DNA of 34,469 nt. Source: Rhodomicrobium udaipurense JA643. GTDB taxonomy: Bacteria; Pseudomonadota; Alphaproteobacteria; Rhizobiales; Rhodomicrobiaceae. A program made the position numbers and the translations under genes. Location: positions 1-34,469 of the forward strand of contig NZ_JFZJ01000023.1 of assembly GCF_000636015.1 (NCBI RefSeq), written 5' to 3'. The notes under the pieces are model-generated. The model made no database searches. It was not told the origin of the DNA and saw only the letters and a program-made list of their open reading frames with translations. Below, one piece after another: positions 33,420-34,469 of this stretch; position 1 is the first letter of the stretch; each line of letters opens with the position of its first letter.

Positions 33420-34469
33420 ATGATCGATCCGCTTTCCGGCGGCCGGATTCACATCATCGGCATCGGCGGCATCGGCATGAGCGCCATCGCCGAGATCATG
33501 CAAGAGCGCGGCATCCCGGTTCAGGGAAGCGATCAGAAAGAGGGCGCCAACACGCGACGGATCGCGGCGCAGGGCATCAAGGTGCTCATCGGGCAGGACG
33601 CGGCAAACCTCGAAGGCGCGTCCGTCGTCTGCATTTCATCCGCCGTCAAGGAAGGCAACCCCGAGCTTCAGGCCGCGCGCGAGCGAGGGCTTCCCGTGTT
33701 CAGCCGCGCCGAGACGCTCGCCGCGCTGATGAAGGGCTATCGCACGATCTGCGTGACCGGCTCGCACGGCAAGACCACGACCACATCCATGATCGGCTGG
33801 GTCATGGAGAAGGCCGGGCTCGATCCAACTGTGCTCGTCGGCGGCGTTCTGCGCTCTTGGGGCACGAATGCGCGCATCGGCGCAAGCCGCTGGATGGTGG
33901 TCGAGGCGGACGAATCCGACGCCACTTTCATCAAGCTGCCGACCGAAATCGGCGTCGCCACCAACATCGATCCCGAGCACCTCGACTATTACGGCTCCGT
34001 CGAAGCGCTGCATGAGGCGTTCCGCACCTTCCTGCGGCAGATTCCGCAAACCGGCGTCGCCGTGGCGGGCATCGATCACCCTGTCGTGCGCGAATTGACG
34101 CAGGAACTCGCGGCTTCGGGCGAACTGCCGCCGCTCACCTCCTTCGGCCGAGCGCTCGACGCCCGTGTGAAGATCGACAACGTCGTGAGCCAGGGCGCTT
34201 CCGTCATGTTCGACGTTGTCATCGCAGGCAAACCCGGCGAGCCTCCGCTTCGGCATACGGGCGTGAAGCTTCAGGTGCCCGGCGCGCATAACGCGCTGAA
34301 CGCGGCCGCCGCGATCGCCGCCTGCCTCCATGCTGGCCTTTCCGCCGACCAGATTTTCGATGGCCTCGCGTCCTTCGAGGGCGTGGACCGCCGCTTCTCG
34401 CCGCGCGGCGAATGGAACGGCGTCGCGATCTACGACGACTACGCGCACCATCCCGCCGAAATCGCCGCC
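33420..34469 (+). CDS. murC: UDP-N-acetylmuramate:L-alanine ligase, N-terminal 350 codons (cut by window edge)
   Basis: The frame is open from the ATG at 33420 to the right edge. MurC adds L-alanine to UDP-MurNAc, the first stem-peptide step. The N-terminal dinucleotide-like fold is IHIIGIGGIGMSAIAEIM. The ATP loop GSHGKTTTTS starts at 114 (most MurC have GTHGKTTT). EADESDATF and TNIDPEHLDYYG follow, then VPGAHNALNAAAAIAA, EGVDRRF and YDDYAHHPAEI, which confirm MurC. About 120 residues of the C-terminal domain are missing from the window. AAAGGAC lies eight bases before the ATG. Confidence 0.95.
   Translation, partial: MIDPLSGGRIHIIGIGGIGMSAIAEIMQERGIPVQGSDQKEGANTRRIAAQGIKVLIGQDAANLEGASVVCISSAVKEGNPELQAARERGLPVFSRAETLAALMKGYRTICVTGSHGKTTTTSMIGWVMEKAGLDPTVLVGGVLRSWGTNARIGASRWMVVEADESDATFIKLPTEIGVATNIDPEHLDYYGSVEALHEAFRTFLRQIPQTGVAVAGIDHPVVRELTQELAASGELPPLTSFGRALDARVKIDNVVSQGASVMFDVVIAGKPGEPPLRHTGVKLQVPGAHNALNAAAAIAACLHAGLSADQIFDGLASFEGVDRRFSPRGEWNGVAIYDDYAHHPAEIAA

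Overview
The window looks like chromosomal DNA of a GC-rich alphaproteobacterium of the Hyphomicrobiales (Rhizobiales), most likely a phototrophic one. Three things point that way. A BciB-type divinyl chlorophyllide reductase lies next to an AerR/PpaA-like cobalamin-binding regulator. Two genes of the ethylmalonyl-CoA pathway (mcd, ccr) are present. A serC-serA pair has a structured leader like the alphaproteobacterial 'serC motif'. A Rhodomicrobium-like organism is my best guess, but no search was run and the genus is inference.

Left part (1-7400, mostly minus strand). A partial ParB-like nuclease-domain gene enters at the left edge. Next come mcd (methylsuccinyl-CoA dehydrogenase), a very acidic Ala/Glu/Pro-rich protein with three His-rich repeats, and ccr (crotonyl-CoA carboxylase/reductase). 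All are transcribed leftward, so the acidic protein sits between two enzymes of one pathway. Beyond ccr is a less GC-rich stretch (about 5.9-7.4 kb) that looks accessory. It holds three minus-strand genes: an unrecognised 121-aa protein, a 69-aa protein with a perfect Shine-Dalgarno sequence and an internal 11-bp tandem repeat, and an XRE-type HTH protein whose start overlaps the 69-aa gene as ATGA.

Middle part (7.4-15.5 kb, minus strand). A complete branched-chain amino acid type ABC importer is encoded as livK-livH-livMG (permease-ATPase fusion)-livF, with a hairpin after livK. After a strong terminator comes the serine biosynthesis operon serC-serA, preceded by a good sigma70-like promoter and a short structured leader.

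The 15.7-20.8 kb stretch is mixed. It holds a small exported PepSY protein, an exported alpha/beta hydrolase gene broken by a single-base frameshift and preceded by an 11-G run, a large L,D-transpeptidase, an HNH endonuclease, and a divergent DUF2293 gene cut by an in-frame TAG with its conserved C-terminus still intact downstream. About 500 bp without a convincing gene follows.

Right part (20.8-34.5 kb, plus strand). bciB and the aerR-like gene run directly into the division and cell wall (dcw) cluster: ftsL, ftsI, murE, murF, mraY, murD, ftsW, murG and murC (cut by the right edge). The cluster is tightly packed with many overlaps. The most striking is 155 bp of dual coding between the Gly/Tyr-rich tail of FtsI and the N-terminus of MurE. 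mraZ and rsmH, which usually head this cluster, are not upstream; the photosynthesis-type genes occupy that place.

The most interesting leads are the 121-aa/69-aa/XRE cassette with its frame-shifting 11-bp repeat, the His-rich repeat protein between the ethylmalonyl-CoA genes, the TAG-interrupted DUF2293 gene, the ftsI/murE overprint, and the photosynthesis-dcw junction.
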